Below, one piece after another: positions 16,885 to 25,174 of a DNA stretch of 64,000 bases. The stretch covers positions 1 to 64,000 of the forward strand of contig JABCYQ010000011.1 of the NCBI GenBank assembly GCA_013290125.1, read 5' to 3'. Every line of letters starts with the position of its first letter. Within the stretch, counting starts at the first letter, position 1. Source of the DNA: Vulcanimicrobiota bacterium. Its GTDB lineage: Bacteria > Vulcanimicrobiota > Vulcanimicrobiia > Eremiobacterales > Eremiobacteraceae. Both the position numbers and the translations under genes were made by a program. Below the pieces are notes generated by a model. The model saw nothing but the letters and a program-made list of their open reading frames with translations, ran no database searches and was not told the origin of the DNA.

Positions 16885-16970
16885 ATGAAGGGGCCGACTT
16901 TATGTCGGCCCACGTTTCGTCCCTAGGAATCTGAAGGGGCCGACGCTAGTCGGCCCCTTCCGTTTTGCGC
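16885..16970. terminator. two GGGCCGAC hairpins, the second terminator-like
   Basis: The first unit is GGGCCGAC-TTTAT-GTCGGCCC. The second is a perfect 12-bp inverted repeat GAAGGGGCCGAC-GCTA-GTCGGCCCCTTC at 16933-16960, followed by CGTTTTG. It lies between the ends of convergent genes (peptidase E on plus, EAL protein on minus) and could terminate both. This is the most symmetric copy of the repeat in the window. Confidence 0.7.
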
Positions 16971-17001
16971 GGTGTCAAGGGAATGGTAAAGCGTCGAATA
17001 T

Positions 17002-18930
17002 CTACCCCGCCGTGGGGCGACCGAGCGACGTGATGTTGCCCGCACTGCCTACGATGAATCTGCCGTCCAAAACGAACGAGTCCTGCGCCGTGCCGCGGCC
17101 GATGCGCTTATAGCGCTGCGCGCGGCCGGCAAGACCGGCGTACGACGGCGCGGTCACATTGTTGGCGGTGATGCCGACCAGCGCGAGCGTCACTTCCGTC
17201 GGTCCGGCGAGCGGATCTTCTCCGATCACGGCCAGATCGCGCGAGACGTGCAGCGCGGCGATCTTCCGGTTGAAATTGTCGAGGACGTGGCGGCCGATCT
17301 GCTCGATTCGGTCTTCCGCGCACAACGCGACGAAGTTCACGCCGCCGATGTGGCCCACGAATCCGCTCGCCGCATCGCTATCGCGCGCTGCGGTGACCAG
17401 ACAATCGGCGAGCGCGCGGATGACTTCGTCGCCGCGGCCATAGCCGTGCCGGTCGTTGTACGTGCGGAAATGGTTGATGTCCACGTGGAGCAGCGCGAAC
17501 GGCCGTCCGGATGCGGCGCGCCGCTCGATCTCGGCCTGGACGAGCGCTCGGCCCGGCAGGCCGGTGAGCGAATTCGTGTGGCGCGAGACCGACGCTTGGA
17601 ATTCCGTCATCGTGTGCAAGAGATCGCGTACCGAGACCACGCCGGCGTAGACGTCGTTCTCCAAAACCACGATCTCATCGTAGAGCTCAGTCCGCCGGCG
17701 ATGCACGACCTTGCGCGCGACGTCGTCGATCGAGTCCTTCGCGTCAACCGACAGATACGAGTCGTCCATGACGAGCCGCACCGGCCGCTTCGAATAGATG
17801 GAATAGCCGAACTGATGCGAGAGCCGCTCGTAGAGTTTGGTACGGCTCACGAGGCCGACGGGCGCGCCGAACTCCGTCAGCACGACGCTGTCCAGATCCG
17901 GATGGCGGTCGAATATTTCGAGCACTTCGCTCGTATATGCGCTCGGCGGCAGCGCCGGCGCGCGCCGGGTGATCGTGCCGATCGCAAGCCGTTTGGGAGC
18001 CGGCATCGTGCGGCTCGCGATCGCGCGCTCGCGGATGTATGCGGCGATCTCTTGCTTTGGCTCGACGAATGCCGCCGCGGGGCGCGCCAGAAGATAGCCT
18101 TGACCGTAGTCCACGCCGATCTCGATCAGCGACGACAATTCCTCGACGGTCTCGATCCCTTCCGCCAGCACGCGGGCGTCGATACGCCGCGCGAACATGA
18201 TGATGGCGGAGACGAGCGCGTTCTTCGCGCGATCGCGGTCGATGTCGCGCACGAGCGCCATGTCGAGCTTGATGAAGTGCGGTCGCACTTCGGTGACGGC
18301 GCGCAAGCTGTTATGGCCGGCGCCCGCGTCGTCGATCGCAACTTTGAAGCCTTGGCGGTTGTAGTGCAGCAACGTTCGCTTGAAGAGATCGAAATCGTTG
18401 ATCGCCTCTTTTTCCGTGATCTCCAAGACGATGCGTTCGCGCGCAAGACGGTGCTGGTCCATCACGTCGCGCGACAGACCCGCATTGCGTTCTTCGAGTA
18501 CGCCGGGGCTGATGTTCAGGAATAGATAGCACCCTGCCGGTAAACTCGACGCGCTTGCGATCGCCTTGAAACGGCAAATGCGTTCTAGCTGACGCGTGAG
18601 TTTGCGAGAGCGTGCGGCTTGGAAAAGCGAGTCGGCGCTTTCAAGGTGCGTGCCGATCGGGCCGCGCGAGAGAGCTTCGTAACCGAAGACGGTGCCGTCG
18701 GTAAGCGAGACGATCGGTTGGAAAACGGTGCGGATGCGGTTTTCGTTGAGGAGCGCTTCGAAATCGTCTTCGTGCTCAGTTGTGCCGGATGGTGACGGCG
18801 GCCGTTCTTCGGTCGGACCGAGCGGAAGGGGCCCGAGCTGTTCTTCGCGATCGCGGGCCTGCGGCAATGGAGAAGCGCTGCCCATCAGACGGAGCAGCCA
18901 GCCGAAGCGGTTCTTCACTTCGTCGCGCAC
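17002..18930 (-). CDS. EAL-CBS-GGDEF protein, probable c-di-GMP phosphodiesterase with degenerate GGDEF
   Basis: About 642 residues from a GTG at 18930. The frame is open to a TTG at 19080, and an ATG at 18885 is also possible, so the start is uncertain. The EAL domain has YEALSRGP, NISP, the glutamate in LEITEKEAI, IDDAGAG, FIKLDMALV, LAEGIE and QGYLLARP, so its metal and substrate residues look intact. A CBS pair follows. In the C-terminal GGDEF domain the signature reads GGVNF, losing the Asp/Glu needed for synthase activity, so that domain is probably regulatory (GTP or c-di-GMP sensing). Net activity is likely c-di-GMP hydrolysis. No membrane segment is seen. Confidence 0.88.
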   Translation of the reverse strand: MRDEVKNRFGWLLRLMGSASPLPQARDREEQLGPLPLGPTEERPPSPSGTTEHEDDFEALLNENRIRTVFQPIVSLTDGTVFGYEALSRGPIGTHLESADSLFQAARSRKLTRQLERICRFKAIASASSLPAGCYLFLNISPGVLEERNAGLSRDVMDQHRLARERIVLEITEKEAINDFDLFKRTLLHYNRQGFKVAIDDAGAGHNSLRAVTEVRPHFIKLDMALVRDIDRDRAKNALVSAIIMFARRIDARVLAEGIETVEELSSLIEIGVDYGQGYLLARPAAAFVEPKQEIAAYIRERAIASRTMPAPKRLAIGTITRRAPALPPSAYTSEVLEIFDRHPDLDSVVLTEFGAPVGLVSRTKLYERLSHQFGYSIYSKRPVRLVMDDSYLSVDAKDSIDDVARKVVHRRRTELYDEIVVLENDVYAGVVSVRDLLHTMTEFQASVSRHTNSLTGLPGRALVQAEIERRAASGRPFALLHVDINHFRTYNDRHGYGRGDEVIRALADCLVTAARDSDAASGFVGHIGGVNFVALCAEDRIEQIGRHVLDNFNRKIAALHVSRDLAVIGEDPLAGPTEVTLALVGITANNVTAPSYAGLAGRAQRYKRIGRGTAQDSFVLDGRFIVGSAGNITSLGRPTAG

Positions 18931-19057
18931 GTCGGCAAATCCGAACCCCGTCTCCCGCAACCGGTGGCCGGCGGACTTCCTGTGCGCCCGCCCACTTCTC
19001 CTAAAAGTATCGGCGCTTTTTGAGGCACGCCTTAATCGGCCGGCTGAGTTACCATGC

Positions 19058-19076
19058 CCCACTTCGCCGAAGTGGG
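19058..19076. promoter_or_regulatory. perfect 8-bp inverted repeat between divergent genes
   Basis: CCCACTTC-GCC-GAAGTGGG lies 52 bp upstream of the formate dehydrogenase start and upstream of the likely start of the divergent EAL gene. Its symmetry and place suggest an operator for an unknown regulator; it could also be a chance hairpin. Confidence 0.4.
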
Positions 19077-19127
19077 ACAAGACGCTGCAAGCGCTGAACC
19101 TCGGCCGCCACGGAGGATCGAATAAGC

Positions 19128-21038
19128 GTGAAACAACGAGCGTATCGGCTCACGGACCCGCTGGTCCGTGACGGCGCCGATCTGCGCGTGGCGACGTGGG
19201 ATGAAGCCCTCGATCGAGCGGCCCGCGGGTTCTCGGATGCCCTGAAAGTATCCGGGCCAAAGGCGTTCGGCATGTTCAGCTGCTCCAAGACGACCAACGA
19301 ATTCAACTATTTAGCGCAGAAGTTCGCGCGGTCGGTCGTCGGCAGCAACAACATCGATAGCTGCAACCGCACCTGACACGCCCCTAGCGTCGCCGGTCTG
19401 GCGGCGGTGTTCGGTGCCGGGGGCGGCACCAATTCGTACCAAGAAGTCGAAGACACCGACTGTATTTTCCTATGGGGTTCGAACGCTCGCGAGACCCATC
19501 CGATCTTCTTCCACCGCGTGTTGAAGGCAGTGCGCCGCGGCGCGAAACTTTTCGTCGTTGATCCGCGCAAGACGGTGACTGCCCAGTGGGCGGACTCGTG
19601 GCTTGCGATAAACGTCGGGGCAGACATCGCGCTTGCAAATGCGATGGCAAACGAGATCATCCGGCTCGGTCTGGAGCATCGCGAATTCATCGCCAACGCG
19701 ACGACCGGCTTTGAAGCCTACCGCGCGTGCGTACAATCGTATACGCCAGAGCGCGCCGAGTCCATCACGGGAATTCCCGCAGAGACGATTCGTGCCGCGG
19801 CGCGCGCGTTTGCCAGTTCAGAGAGAGCGGTCATCTGCTGGACGCTCGGCATCACCGAACACCACAACGCCACCGACAACGTCCTCGCGCTTATCAACCT
19901 CGCGCTGCTCACCGGTCATGTCGGCCGCTACGGCAGCGGTTTGAACCCGTTGCGCGGACAGAACAACGTGCAAGGCGGCGGCGACATGGGGGCGATCCCC
20001 GATCGCTTGCCCGGTTTTCAAGCGCTGAGCGATGATGCGGCGCGCACGAAATTCGACAAAGCGTGGGGCGTGACGATCCCGCCGGAGCGCGGCTGGCGTC
20101 TCAACGAGATGTTCGACGCGGCCGAACGCGGCGAATTGCGCACGCTCTACATCGTCGGCGAGAATCCCGCGGTTTCGGAAGCGGATCGCCATCGCGCGGA
20201 GGCGATCCTGAAATCCCTCAACCACCTCGTCGTGCAGGACATCACGCTGACGCGAACGGCCGAAATGGCCCACGTCGTCCTTCCGGCGTCGACCGGCTGG
20301 TGCGAGTCCGAGGGCACGGTCACGAACAGCGAGCGGCGCGTGCAGCGCGTGCGCAAAGCGGTGGATCCGCCGGGCAACGCGCGCGATGACATCGATATCG
20401 TGTGTGACGTGGCGCGCAGGCTCGGCCACGACTTGGGTTCACCCACGGCGCAACAACTCTGGGATGAGCTGCGCACCTTGAGTCCGATGCACGCCGGCAT
20501 GTCGTACGCGCGCTTGGAAGCGCTAGACGGTTTGCGCTGGCCGTGTTACGATGAAAACCATCCGGGCGAGCAATTCTTGCACGCGCGGCTCTGGGAGAAT
20601 CCGGTCCGCGGTCCCCGCGCGCCGTTCAACGTGGTCGAGTTCGAGGCGCCGGTGGACGAGATCACCCACGAGTTTCCGCTGCTTCTGACCACGGGGCGCC
20701 GCTTGGATTCCTTCAACAGCGGCGTGCAGACGGGGCAGTATACGTCGCCGCTGCGGCGCGGCGAATCGCTCGATCTGTGTCCACAAGACGCGCTCCGGTT
20801 CGGCGTTCGCGACGGCGAGCGCGTTCGCGTCCGCTCGCGCCGCGGTTCAGTCGAAGTGCCGGTGCGCATCGACGATACCGTGCGGCCGGGCCTTGCGTTC
20901 ATGACCTTCCACTTCGACGTCCAGACCAACATGCTCACGATCGAAGCGAATGATCCGAAATCGGGCACCGCCGAGTTCAAGGCGACAGCTGTGAGGATAG
21001 ATAAGCTCGAGGTCGGCGCAGCGACCGCCGGGGAGTAA
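19128..21038 (+). CDS. fdhA: formate dehydrogenase catalytic subunit, selenocysteine-containing, lacking the N-terminal Fe4S4 domain
   Basis: The gene reads through an in-frame UGA at 19374-19376 to give 636 residues with selenocysteine at position 83, in the context NNIDSCNRT-U-HAPSVAGL, the site that holds Sec140 in E. coli FdhF (U followed by His). A SECIS hairpin follows the UGA. The rest is a normal bis-MGD oxidoreductase: NAVGTDI-like ADIALANAMANEII, GLNPLRGQNNVQGGGDMG and a C-terminal molybdopterin-binding domain (TTGRRLDSFNSGVQT). It oxidises formate to CO2, or reduces CO2. The usual first ~60 residues with four cysteines are absent. The frame is closed by TGA at 19095, and the missing domain is encoded at 23573-23715. 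GTG start; GGAGG lies 11 nt upstream. Confidence 0.93.
19374..19406 (+). promoter_or_regulatory. bacterial SECIS element directing UGA to selenocysteine
   Basis: The UGA at 19374 is followed after exactly 18 nt by the apical loop GGUCU (19395-19399), closed by the stem GUCGCC/GGCGGC (19389-19394 with 19400-19405, one G-U pair). E. coli fdhF has the same 18-nt spacing and GGUCU loop. Counting from the UGA, U17 (19390) and G23/U24, the SelB contacts in E. coli, are all present at the same positions. selA, selB, selC and selD must lie elsewhere in the genome. Confidence 0.92.
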
Positions 21039-21040
21039 GC

Positions 21041-22879
21041 GTGGATCTCCATCATCTCACGGACGAGCCCACGGCCGAAGAACGAGCGGCTGTGGACGCG
21101 CTGCTCGGACCGTATCTTGAGAACGGCGTGAGCGGCCGCGAGGCGCGAAGCCAGCGCCATCTGCTCTTGCCAGCGCTGCATGCCGTCGCCGATCGGGTCG
21201 GTTGGGTGAGCAGAGGCGCGCTCGGCTACATTTGTCGCCGCCTGACCGTGCCGCCCGCGGATGCGTTCGGCGTCGTCAGTTTCTACGATCTTCTTTCCAC
21301 CGAGCCGCTGCCGCCGCTCACTGTGCGCATCTGCGACGACGTGGCGTGCATGGCGGCCGGCTGCGACGCATTGATCGGCGATGTCGAAAAACGCTTTGGC
21401 CCGGAAGGCGCGTCCAATTCAGGTGCGGCGTGGTTACGTAGCCCGTGTCTGGGTCTTTGCGAGCAAGCGCCGGCGGCGCTGCTCACATCTGCTGGTGTGA
21501 AACCGCGCGTCGCGGCCCTTGCGCCCGCCGCTCTTGCTTCCATAGAAGCCGCGCTCGCGAACTCCGCTGAGGCCGCGCTCGGGAACTCAGCCGGGATCGA
21601 TGTCGACGAACCGTGCTCGCTGCCGCAAGCCGGCGAACCGCAATTGCGGCTGCTACGTCGCATCGGGCGCGGAGATCCGTTGGATCTCGATGCGTATCGC
21701 GGCGCCGGAGGCTATGGCGCGCTTTCTCGCGCGTTCGATCTTGGACCTGACGGCGTGATACGCGAAATTCTCGCTTCGAAATTGATCGGGCGCGGCGGCG
21801 CGGCGTTCCCCACGGGAAGGAAATGGGAAGCCGTCGCGCGCGAGCCGGAGCATCCGCATTACGTGGTCTGCAACGCCGACGAATCTGAGCCGGGCACGTT
21901 CAAAGACCGCGTGCTGATGGAAGAGGATCCGTTCGCGGTCATCGAGGCTATGACGATTGCGGCGTTCGCCGTGGGCAGCGAACAAGGCTACATCTACATC
22001 CGCGGCGAGTACGGACGTGCGCGGGAGCGGATCGTAGCGGCGATCGCGGCCGCGCGCGCCGCCGGTCTGCTCGGCGCCGATGTGATGAAACGCGGCCTGC
22101 GATTTGATATCGAAGTCCGCCGCGGCGCGGGTGCGTATATCTGCGGCGAAGAGACCGCGCTCTTCAATTCTATCGAAGGCTTTCGCGGCGAACCGCGCAA
22201 CAAACCGCCGTTCCCCGTGCGCAAGGGTCTCTTCGGCAAGCCCACTGTCGTCAATAACGTCGAGACGCTGGTCAACGTGCTCGACATCGTGACGAACGGC
22301 GGTGCCACGTATGCCGCGATCGGCACGCCCGACGCGGCGGGCACGAAGCTCTTCTGCGTCTCGGGCCATGTGGCGCAACCGGGATTGTATGAGGTGACGT
22401 TTGGCACCACGCTGCGCGCGCTGCTCGATCGCGCGGGCGGCGTGCGCGGTGGCGCTGCTTTGCAGGCCGTATTGGTCGGCGGTGCGGCTGGCGCGTTCGT
22501 GTTGCCCGACGAGTTAGACGCGCCGCTCACGTTCGCGGGCATGCGCGAGGTGAAGGCTGCGCTCGGTTCGGGTGTCGTGATCGTCTTCGACCAGAGCGTC
22601 GATTTGGCGGCAATCGTGCGCCGCATCGCGAGATTTTTCCGCCACGAATCGTGCGGCCAATGCGTGCCGTGCCGCATCGGCACCGTTCGCCAAGAAGAGT
22701 CGCTCGATCGGCTGGCGCTCGCGCATGGCGCCGGCGTGGATGATGAAATGCGCTTGCTCCACGAAATCGGCCAAGTCATGCGCGACGCGTCGATTTGCGG
22801 CTTAGGCCAGACAGCATCGAGCGCGGTCGAATCTGCGCTTGCAAAACTCCCGGTGTTCGGCGCGGGGAGATCGGCGTGA
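21041..22879 (+). CDS. fdhB: NADH-dependent formate dehydrogenase beta subunit, NuoE-NuoF fusion
   Basis: 612 residues from a GTG 2 bp after the fdhA stop, with GGGGAG upstream. Residues ~15-160 are a NuoE-type thioredoxin-like domain with a [2Fe-2S] site (C98, C103, C136, C140). The rest is NuoF-like: FMN site GRGGAAFPTGRKW, NADH/flavin motifs YVVCNADESEPGTFKDR and GAGAYICGEETAL, and a C-terminal [4Fe-4S] site SCGQCVPCR with a distant cysteine in SICGLG. It passes electrons between formate dehydrogenase and NAD+. A short Ala-rich linker (~160-190) with a repeated AALANSAEAALGNSA pattern joins the two halves. Confidence 0.94.
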   Translation: MDLHHLTDEPTAEERAAVDALLGPYLENGVSGREARSQRHLLLPALHAVADRVGWVSRGALGYICRRLTVPPADAFGVVSFYDLLSTEPLPPLTVRICDDVACMAAGCDALIGDVEKRFGPEGASNSGAAWLRSPCLGLCEQAPAALLTSAGVKPRVAALAPAALASIEAALANSAEAALGNSAGIDVDEPCSLPQAGEPQLRLLRRIGRGDPLDLDAYRGAGGYGALSRAFDLGPDGVIREILASKLIGRGGAAFPTGRKWEAVAREPEHPHYVVCNADESEPGTFKDRVLMEEDPFAVIEAMTIAAFAVGSEQGYIYIRGEYGRARERIVAAIAAARAAGLLGADVMKRGLRFDIEVRRGAGAYICGEETALFNSIEGFRGEPRNKPPFPVRKGLFGKPTVVNNVETLVNVLDIVTNGGATYAAIGTPDAAGTKLFCVSGHVAQPGLYEVTFGTTLRALLDRAGGVRGGAALQAVLVGGAAGAFVLPDELDAPLTFAGMREVKAALGSGVVIVFDQSVDLAAIVRRIARFFRHESCGQCVPCRIGTVRQEESLDRLALAHGAGVDDEMRLLHEIGQVMRDASICGLGQTASSAVESALAKLPVFGAGRSA

Positions 22880-23745
22880 GCATCTCGCTCGATACCGGCG
22901 TGAGATTCTCACTCGAGATCGACGGCGTCGCTACCACGGCGCCGGCCGGCGCCACGATTCTCGACGTCTGCCGCGCAGTCGGTGTCGATACGCCGACGCT
23001 TTGCTACCTGGAGACGCTCACACCGGTGAACGTCTGTCGCGTCTGCGTTGTGGAATTAGAAGGCGCGAGAACATTGGTACCGGCGTGTTCGCGCGTCGTC
23101 GAAGACGGTATGAAGATCCGCACCGATAGCGAGCGCGTTCGCGCGAGCCGGCGCATGGTGCTGGAATTCTTGGCGTCGTCCGTCGATGTCTCGCTGGCGG
23201 ACGATATGCAGCGTCAGATGAAACGTTACGGTGCGAAGCCGGAGCGGTTCGGCGCCGAAGCGCGTACGGTGCGGCAACCCGTCAAGGTCGACAACGAGCT
23301 CTACGTCCGCGATTATTCGAAATGCATCCTCTGCTATAAATGCGTCGAAGCGTGCGGATCCGACGCGCAGAACACGTTTGCAATCGCCACCGCCGGGCGT
23401 GGGTTTGATGCGCACATCTCAACGGAGTTCAACGTCGGCTTGCCCGATTCGGCGTGCGTCTACTGCGGCAATTGCATCGGCGTCTGCCCCACCGGCGCGT
23501 TGATGTTCGTGAGCGAGCACGAGATGCGCGAGGCGGGCACGTGGGATGAAGCACGCCAGACCAAGACTGACACGATCTGCGGCTACTGCGGCGTCGGCTG
23601 CACATTGACCGTGCACGCCCAAGATAACGAGATCGTCAAAGTCTCCTCGCCCGCCGACCACGACGTGACGCACGGCCATCTGTGCATCAAAGGAAGATTC
23701 GGTTGGAAATTCGTCGGCGTCAAAAAACGCCGTTCGGACGGTTAA
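22876..23745 (+). CDS. iron-sulfur subunit carrying the transplanted N-terminal Fe4S4/Mo-bisMGD domain of formate dehydrogenase
   Basis: 289 residues; the GTG at 22876 overlaps the NuoEF stop by 4 bases. Residues 1-80 are a plant-type [2Fe-2S] domain (C43, C54, C57, C71). Residues ~145-210 hold two [4Fe-4S] sites (C150/153/156/160 and C194/197/200/204). Residues 231-280 are the small N-terminal domain of molybdo-formate dehydrogenases: CGYCGVGC (C235, C238, C242) plus C270 in HLCIKGRFGWKFV. In ordinary NAD-linked enzymes this whole block is fused ahead of the catalytic part. Here the protein stops 9 residues later, exactly where the separate catalytic protein begins (RLTDPLVR). The two polypeptides presumably assemble into one subunit. 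Confidence 0.9.
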   Translation: MSISLDTGVRFSLEIDGVATTAPAGATILDVCRAVGVDTPTLCYLETLTPVNVCRVCVVELEGARTLVPACSRVVEDGMKIRTDSERVRASRRMVLEFLASSVDVSLADDMQRQMKRYGAKPERFGAEARTVRQPVKVDNELYVRDYSKCILCYKCVEACGSDAQNTFAIATAGRGFDAHISTEFNVGLPDSACVYCGNCIGVCPTGALMFVSEHEMREAGTWDEARQTKTDTICGYCGVGCTLTVHAQDNEIVKVSSPADHDVTHGHLCIKGRFGWKFVGVKKRRSDG

Positions 23746-23755
23746 CTCTAGTAGC

Positions 23756-23959
23756 CTAGTGAGCGAACAAGACGTAAACCGCGCTCGCGAGTAGAATTAG
23801 TACGATAACCAAGACCATGATTGTCACTATAACGGGGATATTAGGATTCTCGCGTCGCGGCAGACGACGGTTGAGAGCCGCCAACAAGATGTGTATAACA
23901 ATCAACCGGCTATTGATCACCCGGTCGTGATGCCGAGAGCGGGTTACGCTCGATAGCAT
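23756..23959 (-). CDS. small membrane protein, hypothetical
   Basis: 67 residues ending in one strongly hydrophobic helix (IPVIVTIMVLVIVLILLASAVYVLF). The preceding ~40 residues are basic. The region is visibly richer in A and T than its neighbours. No family is recognised and no good ribosome-binding site precedes the start at 23959. It ends 10 bp from the end of the convergent formate dehydrogenase operon. It may be a real single-helix protein or a chance frame. Confidence 0.4.
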   Translation of the reverse strand: MLSSVTRSRHHDRVINSRLIVIHILLAALNRRLPRRENPNIPVIVTIMVLVIVLILLASAVYVLFAH

Positions 23960-23973
23960 CTCGCGAACAAAAA

Positions 23974-24038
23974 CGTGGGCCGACTAGCGTCGGCCCCTTC
24001 AGAAAATCGGAAAGAAAATCGGACCGGAAATCGGACGA
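23974..24038. repeat. GGGCCGAC hairpin followed by short GAAAATCGGA tandem copies
   Basis: A hairpin GGGCCGAC-TAGC-GTCGGCCC in reverse orientation ends in CCTTCAG, followed by three imperfect copies of GAAAATCGGA (24002-24038). It lies between the ferredoxin stop and the small membrane frame, both on the minus strand. Confidence 0.75.
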
Positions 24039-24046
24039 AGCCGCAA

Positions 24047-24292
24047 CTACTTTGGCTCGAAGTAGTCCGCGTTGACCTTCGTATAGTTCGTCCATTGCTC
24101 GGGTACTTCGCTCTCGGCGTAGATCGCCGTGACCGGACACGCGGCGACGCACGCGCCGCAGTCGATGCACGTCGTCGGATCTATGAAGAGCATCTTGTCC
24201 TCTTCGCCGCCGTGGATGCAGTCGACAGGGCACACGTCAACGCACGATTTGTCTTTGACGGTGATGCACGGTTCGCAAATAACGTAGGTCAC
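24047..24292 (-). CDS. 2x[4Fe-4S] / 7Fe-type ferredoxin
   Basis: 81 residues with CEPCITVKDKSCVDVCPVDC in the first half and CIDCGACVAACPVTAIY in the second. The spacing (CxxC...CxxxCP then CxxCxxCxxxCP) is that of the FdxA/7Fe ferredoxin family, carrying one [3Fe-4S] or [4Fe-4S] and one [4Fe-4S] cluster. It is a soluble electron carrier. It lies next to the formate dehydrogenase operon but on the opposite strand, so a direct link is possible, not shown. Confidence 0.92.
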   Translation of the reverse strand: MTYVICEPCITVKDKSCVDVCPVDCIHGGEEDKMLFIDPTTCIDCGACVAACPVTAIYAESEVPEQWTNYTKVNADYFEPK

Positions 24293-24372
24293 GTGGCGCC
24301 GGCCTCCTTCGAGAGCCCGAGCCTCTTCGAGTGCCTGGATAGTGGGCCCTACCGCTTACTCCGACACGTGTC

Positions 24373-25098
24373 TCATACGGCGTCCGAGGCGCGTGCGTCC
24401 TCGGCGCGGATGCGGCGCGAATACAAGAGTCCGGCCACGACATCCTGACCGATGTGTCCGAGCATACACGGCACGACCGACCCGGTGACTAGGAAAACAG
24501 TCGCATACAGCGCGCCGGTGATCGCCGTGCCGATGACGCCGATCCGGCCCTGATAGATGTGCGCGAACCCGAATGCCACACTCGAAAGGATGAAGCCGGC
24601 CGGCAAGCTGCCGGTCAGCGCCGCGACTTGCGTCAGCGCGTAGCCGCGATAGAGGAACTCCTCGCAGATCCCGGCGGTCAACGCGACCGGCACGAACCAG
24701 ACCCAGTCGGACGCATCCACCGGAATCACGCGCCGCACCCGTTGCAAGTATTCGGGCGAGATGCTCGTGCGCCCGACGTTTGCGAGCGCGAACAGCGCCG
24801 GCACCGCGAATCCGAACGCGTACTGCCACGGTTCGTGCGGCGCGCGAACACCGACGTCGGCGATGCCCATACCATACAGTCGTAGGGCATAAAGCGCGAG
24901 CGCCGTGATCGCCCAGATAACAACGAGAGAGCGGGCGTAGCGGGCGTGCTTCACGCGGCGTTCTTCTGCGCGGTTGGGCTCATCGTGTCGCGAGCGCCAA
25001 TACGCGACAATAGGAACAGCGACAAGCAACACAGCGATCATCGCGAAGAGCGCAAGCGTCGCAGGCCGTGATGAAAACCCAAGCGAAATAAAATGCAT
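24373..25098 (-). CDS. CPBP-family intramembrane metalloprotease
   Basis: 241 residues from the ATG at 25098. The frame is open to 25488, but the extra part overlaps the divergent gene and has no hydrophobic or family sequence. Several membrane helices are visible. The three CPBP (Abi/Rce1-like) motifs are present: EEFLYRGY, FGFAHIYQG and the late GHIGQDVVAG. These Glu and His residues form the metal site of Rce1-type proteases. Bacterial members act in protein maturation or bacteriocin immunity; the target here is unknown. It is divergent from the DUF2064 gene. Confidence 0.87.
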   Translation of the reverse strand: MHFISLGFSSRPATLALFAMIAVLLVAVPIVAYWRSRHDEPNRAEERRVKHARYARSLVVIWAITALALYALRLYGMGIADVGVRAPHEPWQYAFGFAVPALFALANVGRTSISPEYLQRVRRVIPVDASDWVWFVPVALTAGICEEFLYRGYALTQVAALTGSLPAGFILSSVAFGFAHIYQGRIGVIGTAITGALYATVFLVTGSVVPCMLGHIGQDVVAGLLYSRRIRAEDARASDAV

Positions 25099-25174
25099 CC
25101 GCGCCCCAACTGCCACGCATTCACCAGGCGGACCTTTCGAAAAGCGCCGCCGCCCGCTCGAGGTTCGTTCGTAC

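Noticed and set aside
19128-19376. Formate dehydrogenase as a pseudogene with a nonsense codon
   Set aside because: The UGA is at the conserved selenocysteine site and is followed by a correctly spaced SECIS hairpin; the frame afterwards is intact.
22795-22875. Earlier start for the Fe-S subunit at 22795
   Set aside because: It lies inside the NuoEF gene and lacks homology; the GTG at 22876 gives a GTGA overlap and the expected 2Fe-2S start.
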